The notes under the pieces are model-generated. The model ran no database searches. It saw only the letters and a program-made list of their open reading frames with translations, and was not told the origin of the DNA. From Rhodothermales bacterium (GTDB lineage Bacteria; Bacteroidota; Rhodothermia; Rhodothermales; VXPQ01), in NCBI GenBank assembly GCA_951812335.1, contig OX638293.1, positions 2,459,175 through 2,523,174 of the forward strand: 64,000 nucleotides of DNA, in the 5' to 3' direction. Below, piece after piece: positions 1 to 8,707 of the stretch (position 1 is its first letter; every line of letters starts with the position of its first letter). Position numbers and translations under genes: made by a program.

Positions 1-583
1 TGAGGGCGTTATCGGTGTTCTCAATGTCTCCCGTGAACGCGTTGATAATATCTGTGGAACCCAAATCCTGCTGTGCGATCCGGACGTTCCCGCCCACATA
101 GAACTGCGCCGTGATCGGGCGCGCATAAGAAAGACCGACGGCGTATTCGCTGACTGAAAAATTCCCGAGGGAAATATAGCCGTCGTTTCTCAAAGAGGGG
201 TCGTCGGTCGTCTGCCAGGGGCGGGTTGCCTTCAACGTCCCGTAGTCCATCGAAATGAGATTGACGCCAATGACGCCAATGTTGCCAACCCGATAGGCAG
301 CCGTCATACTGTAGAGCTTGATGTCGGCAATCCAATCGGTATAGCCGGCCGTGATATCTCCGCCTTCGAGCATGCCCAGCCCGGCAGGATTGGAAAATAC
401 CGAGGTGGCCTTGCCGGTAGTCGCCACATAGGCGCCGCCAAGAGCCGCCACATCCGCCGATGGAGCGATTTGAAGAAAGGGCATCCCGGCCTGGGCAAGT
501 TTCTTGACCTGCGCCGATGCTGGAGACGCGGTCGCCAGACAGAGTAGAACCACACCGAGTGCGGACGTCACTGCGTTTCTCAT
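1..583 (-). CDS. PorV/UPF0164-like outer-membrane protein (3-prime end outside window)
   Basis: This reading frame starts at an ATG at 583 and runs off the left edge, so only the N-terminal 194 residues are visible. It begins with a signal peptide (MRNAVTSALGVVLLCLATAS, then PASAQ). The segment AGMPFLQIAPSADVAALGGA followed by SVFSNPAGLG is the typical N-terminus of PorV/PorQ/UPF0164 barrels of Bacteroidota. In known relatives PorV acts as an outer-membrane shuttle protein of type IX secretion; many paralogues have unknown roles. A GGAGGA-like ribosome site lies just upstream of the ATG (591-597 on the plus strand reads as tcctcc). It sits 14 bp after the secreted protein at 598-2802 and probably forms one transcript with it and the TonB receptor, a common triad in this phylum. 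The family call is solid; the specific role is inferred. Confidence 0.8.
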   Translation of the reverse strand, partial: MRNAVTSALGVVLLCLATASPASAQVKKLAQAGMPFLQIAPSADVAALGGAYVATTGKATSVFSNPAGLGMLEGGDITAGYTDWIADIKLYSMTAAYRVGNIGVIGVNLISMDYGTLKATRPWQTTDDPSLRNDGYISLGNFSVSEYAVGLSYARPITAQFYVGGNVRIAQQDLGSTDIINAFTGDIENTDNAL

Positions 584-597
584 GGTTTTCTCCTCCA

Positions 598-2802
598 TTA
601 TTTAATGACCACGAATTTACCGATAGCCTGATTCCCGGTAGCCCCTCCACCGGGACCGCTGAGCTCCTCGACGACGTAAATGTAGATGCCGCTGACAATG
701 CGTGTCGTACTGAATGTCTCCTGCCGTTCCCAATCGTTGTTGCCCGTATTCGACACGTGCTCAATGGTCTGCACGCGATCGCCTGTCACGGTGTATATGT
801 GAATGTTGGCGTATGCGGGCAGATTAAGGAACACCAGCCGGCGATTGGTATCGTAGTTGTAGGCGCCCCGGGCATGGTACGGATTCGGCACCACCACCAC
901 GTTTTCCTGCCAGTTTTCGTCGGGCCCACGGCTGGGCGTAAGCGCTTCGAGAAATTTATCGCTCGTGGTGCCCGTGCGGTTCAGGAAACGGCTGCTTTCG
1001 AGGCCACGGTCATTGACGGCGGCAACGTAGTAGTAATAATCGTCCCCGCGGGTAACGCGCGTATCGGTGTACTCCCGGGCGCTGGCGGGTAACTCCTCGT
1101 GAAGCACAAAGGTGGTGTCCGTTGGCCCCGTCGCACCTGGGGGTCGTACATATTCACGATAGATCCGGTAGCCTGCAATAGACCCTGCCCGGCTATCTTC
1201 CGCCGCCTCATTCCCCCAATTGAGGTGGACCTGATCGTTCTCGGAAAGACCTGTCAGGGACGGAGTAGCAGGGGCCAGGGGTATATCGAAGGAACCTTGC
1301 CCATGCTTCACATTCCCGCCTCGCCATGTGCGAACGGCTTTGGAAGCGTTCAGGAAAAGCAAGGGACGCCCGAGGTCGATCACTTCGTTTTTCGTTGTCT
1401 TGTCGAGCATGCTCCCTTGCGAAGCGATGACTCTTCCTCCGGTATACGCCCGGATAGCATCTATTTCATCCTGCGTAAGGTAATTGGCGTCGGCGTTCGG
1501 AATGGCGTAAGGCAACGCTTCGAGAGGAAGCTGATTCGGATTGCCGTTGGCGTAGGCTGCACCCGCGTCGATGGCCCACCGGTAGGGAATGGTGCCGCCC
1601 ACGTAGGCCGTAACGATACGAACGTCCTCGCCTGGATTCAGCGTGTACGGCCCGAAACTTAATAACGAAGTCTTCTCCTGCTCGGTCAGCGGATCGAACT
1701 GCGTAGTGTTGTTGATATCTGCGCTCGCATCTCCGGTGGGGCCAAGATCAGGGTTAAGAATGCGGTAGGGACCTTGCGATACAAGGGCGCCGGTACGATC
1801 TACGGTAACGCTATAGGCCCCGGGATTGGCGGAATCCCATCCTTTCGACAAATAATCGTAAATGTCCTCGTGTCCGGCGACATTCAAGTCCGGCGCCAGT
1901 TCACGCTGCGACCAACCTGCCTTGACCGGCTTTAACGGATCGTCCGTCTCGTCGCCGGGCGACGTATCGGCATGCAGCACCACATGGCCGAAAAACTGCG
2001 ATTCCTGGAAATGCCCCCGTTGTCCATCAGGTTTTGCCCGGCTGTCCGTCGCCACCGTGCTGACCTGGTCACCGTCCCAGGAATACCACAATCGCAGGGA
2101 ATCGGCGTCCCGATCGCCCGCAGCGAAACCGGAATAGGTAGCGCCGTAGTAGTTGCCCCACAAATCGGCCGGATAATAGGAATGCGCAGAGGTTTCGGCC
2201 TGTAAACCGAAGTACACACCATCGCGGACTTCGCCGGACGTGTTATTGAACCGGTATTCCATGATGACATAATCGTCATGATCGTCGTTGGCAAAGGCAT
2301 AGGCCCAGCGTTCGATGTCGATACCGGTCCAGGTATTAAGGTGCGTGTAGATCACCGCGTCGGCGGGCGAATTCGGATCGACAGGATCCTGCCCACCCTG
2401 TAAACTCGTCCATTCGATTCCATCCAGAATCTTGGACGGATACGGCGTTCGATAGGTCCGCTTGAAAGCGCCCGGCACCGGAGGCGTCACCAGCTCGATG
2501 TCGGAAAACTTCCGGTTACCTATCTGAGCAACCTGGATATCCCGCACCACGCCGCTGGCGTCAGCCCAGGTCCGTTCCACGCCGATAATGACGGTGTTTG
2601 CGTCGAGCATATCCCGGCGGTCACCGCCGACAGGTCGGTCAACGGGCCAGGAAATGCCGTCGCTCGTCAGCGCCTCGTTGGTGTTGTATCTCAGAGGCCC
2701 CACGTTCAAACTGCGTGACTCCTGAGCTCGTACGCTTCCGGAAAAAACCACCGCCAACAAGCAAACGGCGAGGACCTGGTATATGCTTTTGCGATATCTC
2801 AT
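598..2802 (-). CDS. Secreted beta-sandwich protein with FN3-like and C-terminal sorting-like domain
   Basis: The product is 734 residues if started at the ATG at 2802, which gives a clean signal peptide (MRYRKSIYQVLAVCLLAVVF ending in RAQ). Upstream in-frame starts exist but add residues before the signal peptide. The middle is rich in Asp/Gly/Tyr and resembles extracellular beta structures. A fibronectin type III-like stretch lies roughly at residues 515-620 (SENDQVHLNWGN, then IAGYRIYRE). The last 95 residues begin VVVVPNPYH and end IVSGIYIYVVEE...GKFVVIK, the layout of the C-terminal sorting-type beta domains found on type IX-secreted and related surface proteins. It lies between the TonB receptor and the PorV-like gene, so a surface partner of the receptor is plausible. 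The substrate is unknown. Confidence 0.72.
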   Translation of the reverse strand: MRYRKSIYQVLAVCLLAVVFSGSVRAQESRSLNVGPLRYNTNEALTSDGISWPVDRPVGGDRRDMLDANTVIIGVERTWADASGVVRDIQVAQIGNRKFSDIELVTPPVPGAFKRTYRTPYPSKILDGIEWTSLQGGQDPVDPNSPADAVIYTHLNTWTGIDIERWAYAFANDDHDDYVIMEYRFNNTSGEVRDGVYFGLQAETSAHSYYPADLWGNYYGATYSGFAAGDRDADSLRLWYSWDGDQVSTVATDSRAKPDGQRGHFQESQFFGHVVLHADTSPGDETDDPLKPVKAGWSQRELAPDLNVAGHEDIYDYLSKGWDSANPGAYSVTVDRTGALVSQGPYRILNPDLGPTGDASADINNTTQFDPLTEQEKTSLLSFGPYTLNPGEDVRIVTAYVGGTIPYRWAIDAGAAYANGNPNQLPLEALPYAIPNADANYLTQDEIDAIRAYTGGRVIASQGSMLDKTTKNEVIDLGRPLLFLNASKAVRTWRGGNVKHGQGSFDIPLAPATPSLTGLSENDQVHLNWGNEAAEDSRAGSIAGYRIYREYVRPPGATGPTDTTFVLHEELPASAREYTDTRVTRGDDYYYYVAAVNDRGLESSRFLNRTGTTSDKFLEALTPSRGPDENWQENVVVVPNPYHARGAYNYDTNRRLVFLNLPAYANIHIYTVTGDRVQTIEHVSNTGNNDWERQETFSTTRIVSGIYIYVVEELSGPGGGATGNQAIGKFVVIK

Positions 2803-2881
2803 AACCAAACACATGGATTTGTTTGCGGGAAGGAGAGACGCGAAGACCACGCCGCGCCTCTCCGGGGGCGCTCCGAATTAC

Positions 2882-5800
2882 TCAGAAGTTAAGCCGGATA
2901 CCGAAGAAAATGTCGCGACGCTCGAGAAACGTCCACGGGCTGTAGGCAGGCAGATCTATGGCGTCATTGTCCCAATCGCCGGGGACGCCGATCGTGTTTT
3001 CGAACGTACCGTCCTGGTTCTGATTATCCACCGTATACCCCAGCGATTCCATGTAATCCAGTCGTTCCCTCTTCCACCACTTGTGTCCATCCCAGGGCCA
3101 ACTGGTGCTGGCGTCCACGTCGCTGCCGCTAAAGGAGTTTATGTTGCGGTTGTTGAACAGGTTCGAGACATCGATATAGAATGCCGTTTGGTAACTTCCC
3201 GAACGGAACAGCGATTTGGTCAGGCGCAAATCCCAACGCTGATAAGGGCGCCAGCGTACGTTATCTTCCACCAAAGGAATTTGAGCCGGATTCCAGGTAA
3301 ATTGCCTGCCTCGCCGCCAAGTGTACGACAAACTCAGATTAAGTCCGCCAAACAGGGAAACTTCCCCAAGGCGAGGCCCCCGAACATTATCCGGCAAGTG
3401 AAAGCTGACGCTGCTTTTGACGATCGGGCGTACATCGGGGCTGGAAACCTCCGTATTCGCCAATCGAGCTTGCCTGAGCGGGTCCTCATAGAACCGATTG
3501 TAGCCGTATGCGGCGCCGCTCTCCACAAGATAGTTTGCGCTGAGCCAACCGCTGAGATACGGAAGGGATCCACGACGCAATTCCAGGAACGCTTCGAAAC
3601 CGCGCACATCGCGAAAATTCCGGTTCAACCGCGACGAATAGTTACCGCCGCCGTAAAGCAACGGATAGAAACTCACACCGCCGATTTCGCCGTTGACGTT
3701 CTTGTAGTAGCCCGTCATGCGAAGATTCATCCTGTCGAACAGGTTCTGCTCGTACCCCACCTCGTACTGGATCGTCCGCTCCGGCTCCAGCAGGGGATTT
3801 CCGAATTCTCTTACGCGATAACCTCTCGGCGTGTCCAGGCGGGTTCGATACATGTCCGTGGCGTTGGGCCACTGGTAGAAGTGCCCATAGTTCAGAAATA
3901 TCTTGGCCACGGTCGATATCGGATGAGACAGACCGATGCGCGGGGACACCCGGGCCTGGGTCTTACGGTTGACCCCAAGAGTTTCCTTAATGATGTTCTC
4001 CTTGATGCCAAGCACGGGGCCGTCTGGTTCATCTATGGTCGTATTGCCGGCCGCAAAGCCCTCGGCAAAGGGGCCACTCTGAGCGCCGCCAGTGCAGTTT
4101 TCAGTGCTTCCGCCGCTATCGAACAGATTGCATCCTTCCAGTGGCGTCGGAAAATCTCCTGTGTTCAGCACGTCGAGACGCACGCCGAGCGTAGCTACAA
4201 AGCCCTGAAACTCGAGTTTGTCCTGGAGATAAACGGCGCCGAGCAGATGCTGGCTCTGGGAATCCCATACACTGCCGCCATTGACGGAAGGATCGATCGC
4301 CTCGTAGTACTGATTGAAATCCTCCGAGCGAAACTGGAAGCCCATCCGAACCTGATTGCTCCGATTTACCTGGCTGGTAAAATTAGCGGTGGCGTCCCAT
4401 CCGCGCGTACCCGACTCGTCGGCACGCAGATTGCAGGATTCCATACGATATTCACCCGTCACATCCCGCCAGTTTACCGGCCCGTATCCTTTCGGCGCCT
4501 CGTCGTACCAATGCTCGCCGATCCGAATCAGGGCCCATTCTCGCCATTTATCCCATCCTTCTTGCCCGGCGGCGGCTCTTTGCATGGCCTCGGCTTCCGT
4601 TCCGATGCGCCCGCCATCGACCCCGGAACCACTGGTCTTGGATGAACTGGTGACGCCTCCGGTACCCGGAATGGGCGCCGTATTGCGGTACTCGAGATCC
4701 ATGCCGTAATCGACCCGATCGTGCGTAAGCTTAACCTCATAGAACGTGCTGGCGGAAAGCGCATGCGTCCACTGCGTTCCGTAAATCTGGCGCGTGCGGT
4801 CGCCCGCCACGGCGCAATGAGGATACCAATACTTGTTCGTAGACCCCGTGGAAGAGAAAGGATTGCTTGAAACGAATCCCCCGATGCCGGGCCCCTGGCC
4901 GCCGCTTCCGCCTTTTTGCTTGCTGTAATAGCCATGCATATTCAGTTTCTTCCCTCTCCCCACATTCGTGGTCAACTTACCGCGAAAGTTCTGATCCTGA
5001 AAACTCGCTTCCGGAAAACGATAAGCATATTCGGATTGGATCCCGTCGTAGCTGAGAAAGAATTTCAGGGGCCTGAAAAACGGAACGGGACCCCCGAGTG
5101 TCGCGGCGATGCGATAGTCCGAATTCATACCAGTCTGGTGAAACACGAAATCGTCCGGGTCCATCCCGTCCGCGAACTGCACAATGCCCTGCTCTTGCAA
5201 ACGCTTCAATTCGTTAATGGAGTCCTCCGAACGGTGCCTCCACAGGTAGCGGGCGTACAACTCCATGGGTTTGTCTGCATGGGCTTCGCCCTCCGGCAAC
5301 GAAGCCGCAACCGCATTCCACCCGTCGAAAAACGAATTGCCGCCGTCGAAGGCGCCGAGATTCGAATCCACGAACGGCTCGACAAGCGGGGAATCGAAAC
5401 CGAACGGTCCCGGTCCGAAATGCTTGAACTCGGCGGGGCTGTACTGCAGGTTTATGGACCCCGTGTAACGCTCGCTTCCCTCGCGCGTCACCACGTTGAT
5501 AACGCCCGAACGGACATCCCCGTATTCGGCGCTGAAGCCTCCCGTTTGCACCTTGATTTCCTCAACCGCATCGAGATTGGCCCGGTAGTGCGGCTGATTG
5601 GTAAGCGGATCGTTGTAGTTCACGCCATCGACCAGATAAAGCGACTCGTCGAAGAACGAACCGCGTATCTCCGGCCGGTCCTCTACGCTGCTGATGTCGT
5701 TGAACGCGACCTGGGCCGTAAGCACCTGTGAAACCGTCTGGTATCTCCCGCTCGCAATCTCCTCCGCATCGATGTTTCGTTGCGAAGCGGCTATGTCTCG

Positions 5801-6166
5801 TTGAATGACAGGTTGCTCCGCAGTCACGACCACCTCGTCCATACCGACAGCGGCCTCTTGCATGGAAATGTCCACCTCGGTCGTAAGCTCGATGGCCACG
5901 CGAACGTCTTCGACGGTCACCGGCGTAAAACCGATGAACGTAGCCCGCACGGTATGAGTACCGGGGCGAACGTTCAGAATAGAGAAGTAACCGTCGGCGT
6001 TCGTGACGGCGCCGATGGTGGTTCCGTCGATAATGACATTGACCCCGATCAGCGGCTCCTGGTTTTGGTCAACCACACTGCCCGCAATTTTTCCGGTTTG
6101 CGCGAAGGCGGCCACAGACGGCCACAACAGTGCTAGAAAGAGAAAGATAGCATAGCGGTAGTTCAT
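2882..6166 (-). CDS. TonB-dependent outer-membrane receptor with carboxypeptidase-regulatory domain
   Basis: The 1094-residue product begins with a signal peptide ending at AFAQ. Residues about 25-110 form a CarboxypepD_reg-like beta-sandwich (GKIAGSVVDQNQEPLIGVNV). The TonB plug follows at about 110-235 (RGSFFDESLYLVDGVNYNDP, then VKVQTGGFSAEYGDVRSG-type pattern) and a beta-barrel ends in FFGIRLNF with a terminal aromatic residue. This is the first gene of the minus-strand unit with 598-2802 and 1-583. Proteins of this type import large or scarce ligands using the TonB-ExbBD proton motive force. No SusD-like partner follows, so this is not a classical Sus pair; the ligand cannot be read from the sequence. 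Confidence 0.93.
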   Translation of the reverse strand: MNYRYAIFLFLALLWPSVAAFAQTGKIAGSVVDQNQEPLIGVNVIIDGTTIGAVTNADGYFSILNVRPGTHTVRATFIGFTPVTVEDVRVAIELTTEVDISMQEAAVGMDEVVVTAEQPVIQRDIAASQRNIDAEEIASGRYQTVSQVLTAQVAFNDISSVEDRPEIRGSFFDESLYLVDGVNYNDPLTNQPHYRANLDAVEEIKVQTGGFSAEYGDVRSGVINVVTREGSERYTGSINLQYSPAEFKHFGPGPFGFDSPLVEPFVDSNLGAFDGGNSFFDGWNAVAASLPEGEAHADKPMELYARYLWRHRSEDSINELKRLQEQGIVQFADGMDPDDFVFHQTGMNSDYRIAATLGGPVPFFRPLKFFLSYDGIQSEYAYRFPEASFQDQNFRGKLTTNVGRGKKLNMHGYYSKQKGGSGGQGPGIGGFVSSNPFSSTGSTNKYWYPHCAVAGDRTRQIYGTQWTHALSASTFYEVKLTHDRVDYGMDLEYRNTAPIPGTGGVTSSSKTSGSGVDGGRIGTEAEAMQRAAAGQEGWDKWREWALIRIGEHWYDEAPKGYGPVNWRDVTGEYRMESCNLRADESGTRGWDATANFTSQVNRSNQVRMGFQFRSEDFNQYYEAIDPSVNGGSVWDSQSQHLLGAVYLQDKLEFQGFVATLGVRLDVLNTGDFPTPLEGCNLFDSGGSTENCTGGAQSGPFAEGFAAGNTTIDEPDGPVLGIKENIIKETLGVNRKTQARVSPRIGLSHPISTVAKIFLNYGHFYQWPNATDMYRTRLDTPRGYRVREFGNPLLEPERTIQYEVGYEQNLFDRMNLRMTGYYKNVNGEIGGVSFYPLLYGGGNYSSRLNRNFRDVRGFEAFLELRRGSLPYLSGWLSANYLVESGAAYGYNRFYEDPLRQARLANTEVSSPDVRPIVKSSVSFHLPDNVRGPRLGEVSLFGGLNLSLSYTWRRGRQFTWNPAQIPLVEDNVRWRPYQRWDLRLTKSLFRSGSYQTAFYIDVSNLFNNRNINSFSGSDVDASTSWPWDGHKWWKRERLDYMESLGYTVDNQNQDGTFENTIGVPGDWDNDAIDLPAYSPWTFLERRDIFFGIRLNF

Positions 6167-6542
6167 GGCATATCCCTTTGTTTTGGTGTCCGGATACGAT
6201 CAAATAACATCCATGCACAGAGGCGATAAATAACGCCCCTCTGCATGGACGATTGTTAACGCATTGGGAATTACCCGACAAAACCCTTGCGGAATCGTTA
6301 TTGGGGCGACCCGCATCCATTCTATGCATAAAGGATAAGAAAAACAACCTCTGCATTTCATTTAATTTTAGGGGGGGTGATTTGTGTTTAGTGGTTTTTT
6401 TTATCAAAAAAATGGAAAAGTGGGGTAAATGTATAAATTTTCAAGGGTAAATCTTGCTATTCGTCTAATAAACAATGGTTAAGGAGTAAATTTGTTTTGT
6501 TAAAATTCGATGAAGGCGATATTTTTTCTGCTTATCTCTCCC
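6167..6542. other. AT-rich intergenic region upstream of the TonB receptor
   Basis: This 376-bp stretch lies between the receptor start at 6166 and the stop of the TIM-barrel gene at 6543, both on the minus strand. It is much more AT-rich than its neighbours, with a G-run at 6371-6377 and T/A runs at 6395-6420. It probably holds the promoter of the receptor unit. I could not find a convincing Bacteroidota TAnnTTTG element or a stem-loop terminator, and no open frame there looks real. Confidence 0.5.
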
Positions 6543-7505
6543 TTACAATGCCGCCTCCATCTGTTGCAGCGTCACCATCGAAGCGGTTGCAATCCGCTCG
6601 GGCCCGGGTTCGAAATCGAACACCTCAAGGGATATCCACTTGTCGTAGCCCTTATCCCGGAAGGCTTGCAATGCCGGCACGTACGCCTCAACGGCGTCGC
6701 CGGTACCGAGGTACGTACCGTCCATCTCCTGAATCTGTATGTGCCCGATGTGATCGTAATAGGCATGCACCAGTTCGTCAAGCGGACTCGTTTCGTCGGC
6801 GGTATTGTGAAAATCGAACATGGTCGAGACGGCCGGGTGATCGACCGCCTCGACAACAGCCAGCGCCTCGCCGAGCGTATTGATCACATCCGTCTGATCG
6901 CTGGACAACGGTTCAAGCAATAACTGCACACCGTGGCCGGCAATGGACGGCGCCGCATCGCGCAATCCGTTCGTCAGATGCTCGACTGCCTCCTCGGTCG
7001 AAATACCCACCGAAGAACGCTGTCCCGGCGAACCGAAAATCATCACCTTGCCGCCAAGGTCCGCACAAAACTCTGCAAGCTTCGCCATGTACTCCCAGCT
7101 TTCGCGGCGAATGGCCTCGTCGGGGGTAGTGGTATGAAGGCCTTCAGGCGTCACAAGCAACCAATGCAATCCAAGGATATCCACACCGGCTTCCTCGGCA
7201 ATGCCCCGGATCTCGGCCCGGCGATCCATAGAGATATCGTCCACATGGTTTCCCAACGTAAAAGGCGCCACCTCAATCCCCTCATATCCCGCCTGAGCGG
7301 CGTACCTGCACTGCCGCTCCCAGTCCCAGTCCTGCATAATCTCGTTGCAGATGGCGTATTTCCAGGGAGGCTTTACGGGCGTTCCGGCGATTTCTCCGGT
7401 ACCCGCATCCTCGCTACCGCACCCGGCAACAAGTCCTCCGAAAGCGATTCCTCCGAAAGCAATGGATGAAGTCTCTATAAAACGGCGGCGATCCATACGC
7501 TGCAT
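6543..7505 (-). CDS. Tat-exported lipoprotein of the sugar phosphate isomerase/epimerase TIM-barrel family
   Basis: The chosen start at 7505 gives 320 residues; the next Met, three codons later, starts MDRRRFIETSS, a twin-arginine signal followed by a small-residue helix and a lipobox LVAGC. The mature part starts WKYAICNEIMQDWDW and has the AP-endonuclease-2-like TIM-barrel pattern: YEGIEVAPF, ILGLHWLLVTPEG, GKVMIFGSPGQRS, LLLEPL, STMFDFHN, IGHIQIQEMDG, ISLEVFDFEPG. The acidic and His positions of the family (E after LL, D and H in FDFHN, E in SLEVF) are present. Relatives act on keto- or phosphosugars, and several act as 3-keto-glycoside epimerases or lyases. It is the last gene of a minus-strand run with 7581-11014. 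Periplasmic location is inferred from the signal. The substrate is unknown. Confidence 0.82.
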   Translation of the reverse strand: MQRMDRRRFIETSSIAFGGIAFGGLVAGCGSEDAGTGEIAGTPVKPPWKYAICNEIMQDWDWERQCRYAAQAGYEGIEVAPFTLGNHVDDISMDRRAEIRGIAEEAGVDILGLHWLLVTPEGLHTTTPDEAIRRESWEYMAKLAEFCADLGGKVMIFGSPGQRSSVGISTEEAVEHLTNGLRDAAPSIAGHGVQLLLEPLSSDQTDVINTLGEALAVVEAVDHPAVSTMFDFHNTADETSPLDELVHAYYDHIGHIQIQEMDGTYLGTGDAVEAYVPALQAFRDKGYDKWISLEVFDFEPGPERIATASMVTLQQMEAAL

Positions 7506-7580
7506 AGCGGATAAAGAGTTTGGAACGAAAGGATACGGATACAGGGAAAGCACAAGAGCAATCCCTTGACATACGGTACG

Positions 7581-8702
7581 CTATTCTGCAAAATTCCGGT
7601 AGGCCGACTCCATATCGCCAGGCGCCGGATGCCCGGAAAAGAGCATGATCCGATGGCGCAATGTGGTCGATTCCCCCGGCGCAAGGGCGAAATGAAGGGC
7701 TTCCGCCCCCTCGCTGAAAACGGCCTGTCCGAATGGATTGGCGGCAAACAGACCGTAGTCGCGCGCATGCCAGTAGGTAGGAAACCCCGGGTTACGGGGA
7801 TGATCGAGCACGGCGATGGCCACCGGATGGTCGAGGATCGTCCCGGAGAGCATCATCCAGCGCGCACGCTTCCCCCAGACATCGGGATATCCCGCGACTC
7901 CTTCGCTGTTGCGATACTGACCGGTCACGTGTTCGTTGTCCGACGTGCTGATCACCGAACCGTCGGCAGCAAGCACATCCACAGGACGATTCGAAGGCAT
8001 TTCAAGCGCGCGCCTGACCCGCAAACCGAGAGCCCCTTCCTTGTTGTCCTCGAAAGACACCGTCCGGTCCAGCGCCGTCAGCGTCGTGATGCGATCGACT
8101 ACGCGGAGATCGGATTCGACACGAAACACAAAGCGGGTATCCTCACGAAGGAGCGCCGTGCCGTCCGGGGCAAGCCAGTCCATCGTGACATGAAGCGCAC
8201 CGCGTCCCGCACCGCTTTCGACATGCGTGACCGCCCGGTGGAGAATCGTGCCCATCGAAGCGGCGCGCTCGGCGGATACGGCATCCGAGTTGTTCCAGAA
8301 ATCCAGCCCGTTGATGTCGCCGTAATTGAACCACAGGCCAATATGGTGCGGGTGATCCACCCGTTCGCCCGCGGCCTCTTCGAGAGGGTATCCCCGCGTC
8401 ACAGCGATGCCGGACGATGTCCGCAGCGGATAAAGCACCGGCTTTTTAAGCACGGAAAGCGTGTCTGCATAAAGGTATGCGGTAAATAACTCGCCATCGA
8501 CCAGTACATCTACACGCTGCGCCGCCGAATCCGGCACAACAAGAACCTTCGGCGTATCGAGCGCCTGTCCAAGCGTAGCGACGGGAAAAACCCCCGCTAT
8601 CGGGAAAAACCCCGCAAGAACGAACAGTCCACTCCACCCGCAAAAGAACCGTCTGCGCAAAAATCGCGCGACGCCCAGGACAAACACGGTCATTAAATCC
8701 AT
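7581..8702 (-). CDS. DUF6807 (PmoA-like) family protein
   Basis: Starting at 8702, five bases after the stop of the oxidoreductase gene, the product has 373 residues. An alternative ATG is three codons on at 8693. An N-terminal hydrophobic stretch (FFCGWSGLFVLAGFFPIAGV) suggests export or anchoring. The body carries the family signatures YPLRTSSGIAVTRGYPLEEA, ERVDHPHHIGLWFNYGDING and, near the end, WHARDYGLFAANPFGQ. Proteins annotated PmoA/DUF6807 are not methane oxygenases; they occur next to Gfo/Idh/MocA oxidoreductases and sugar isomerases in carbohydrate loci, as here. The conserved His pair in DHPHHIG may bind metal or sugar. No catalytic role has been shown that I can name. Confidence 0.8.
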   Translation of the reverse strand: MDLMTVFVLGVARFLRRRFFCGWSGLFVLAGFFPIAGVFPVATLGQALDTPKVLVVPDSAAQRVDVLVDGELFTAYLYADTLSVLKKPVLYPLRTSSGIAVTRGYPLEEAAGERVDHPHHIGLWFNYGDINGLDFWNNSDAVSAERAASMGTILHRAVTHVESGAGRGALHVTMDWLAPDGTALLREDTRFVFRVESDLRVVDRITTLTALDRTVSFEDNKEGALGLRVRRALEMPSNRPVDVLAADGSVISTSDNEHVTGQYRNSEGVAGYPDVWGKRARWMMLSGTILDHPVAIAVLDHPRNPGFPTYWHARDYGLFAANPFGQAVFSEGAEALHFALAPGESTTLRHRIMLFSGHPAPGDMESAYRNFAE

Positions 8703-8707
8703 CTCGT

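Noticed and set aside
2783..4645. Long plus-strand open frame opposite the TonB receptor (620 codons)
   Set aside because: It lies fully antisense to a well-supported receptor gene and has no domain-like composition; it is a shadow of the high-GC codon use.
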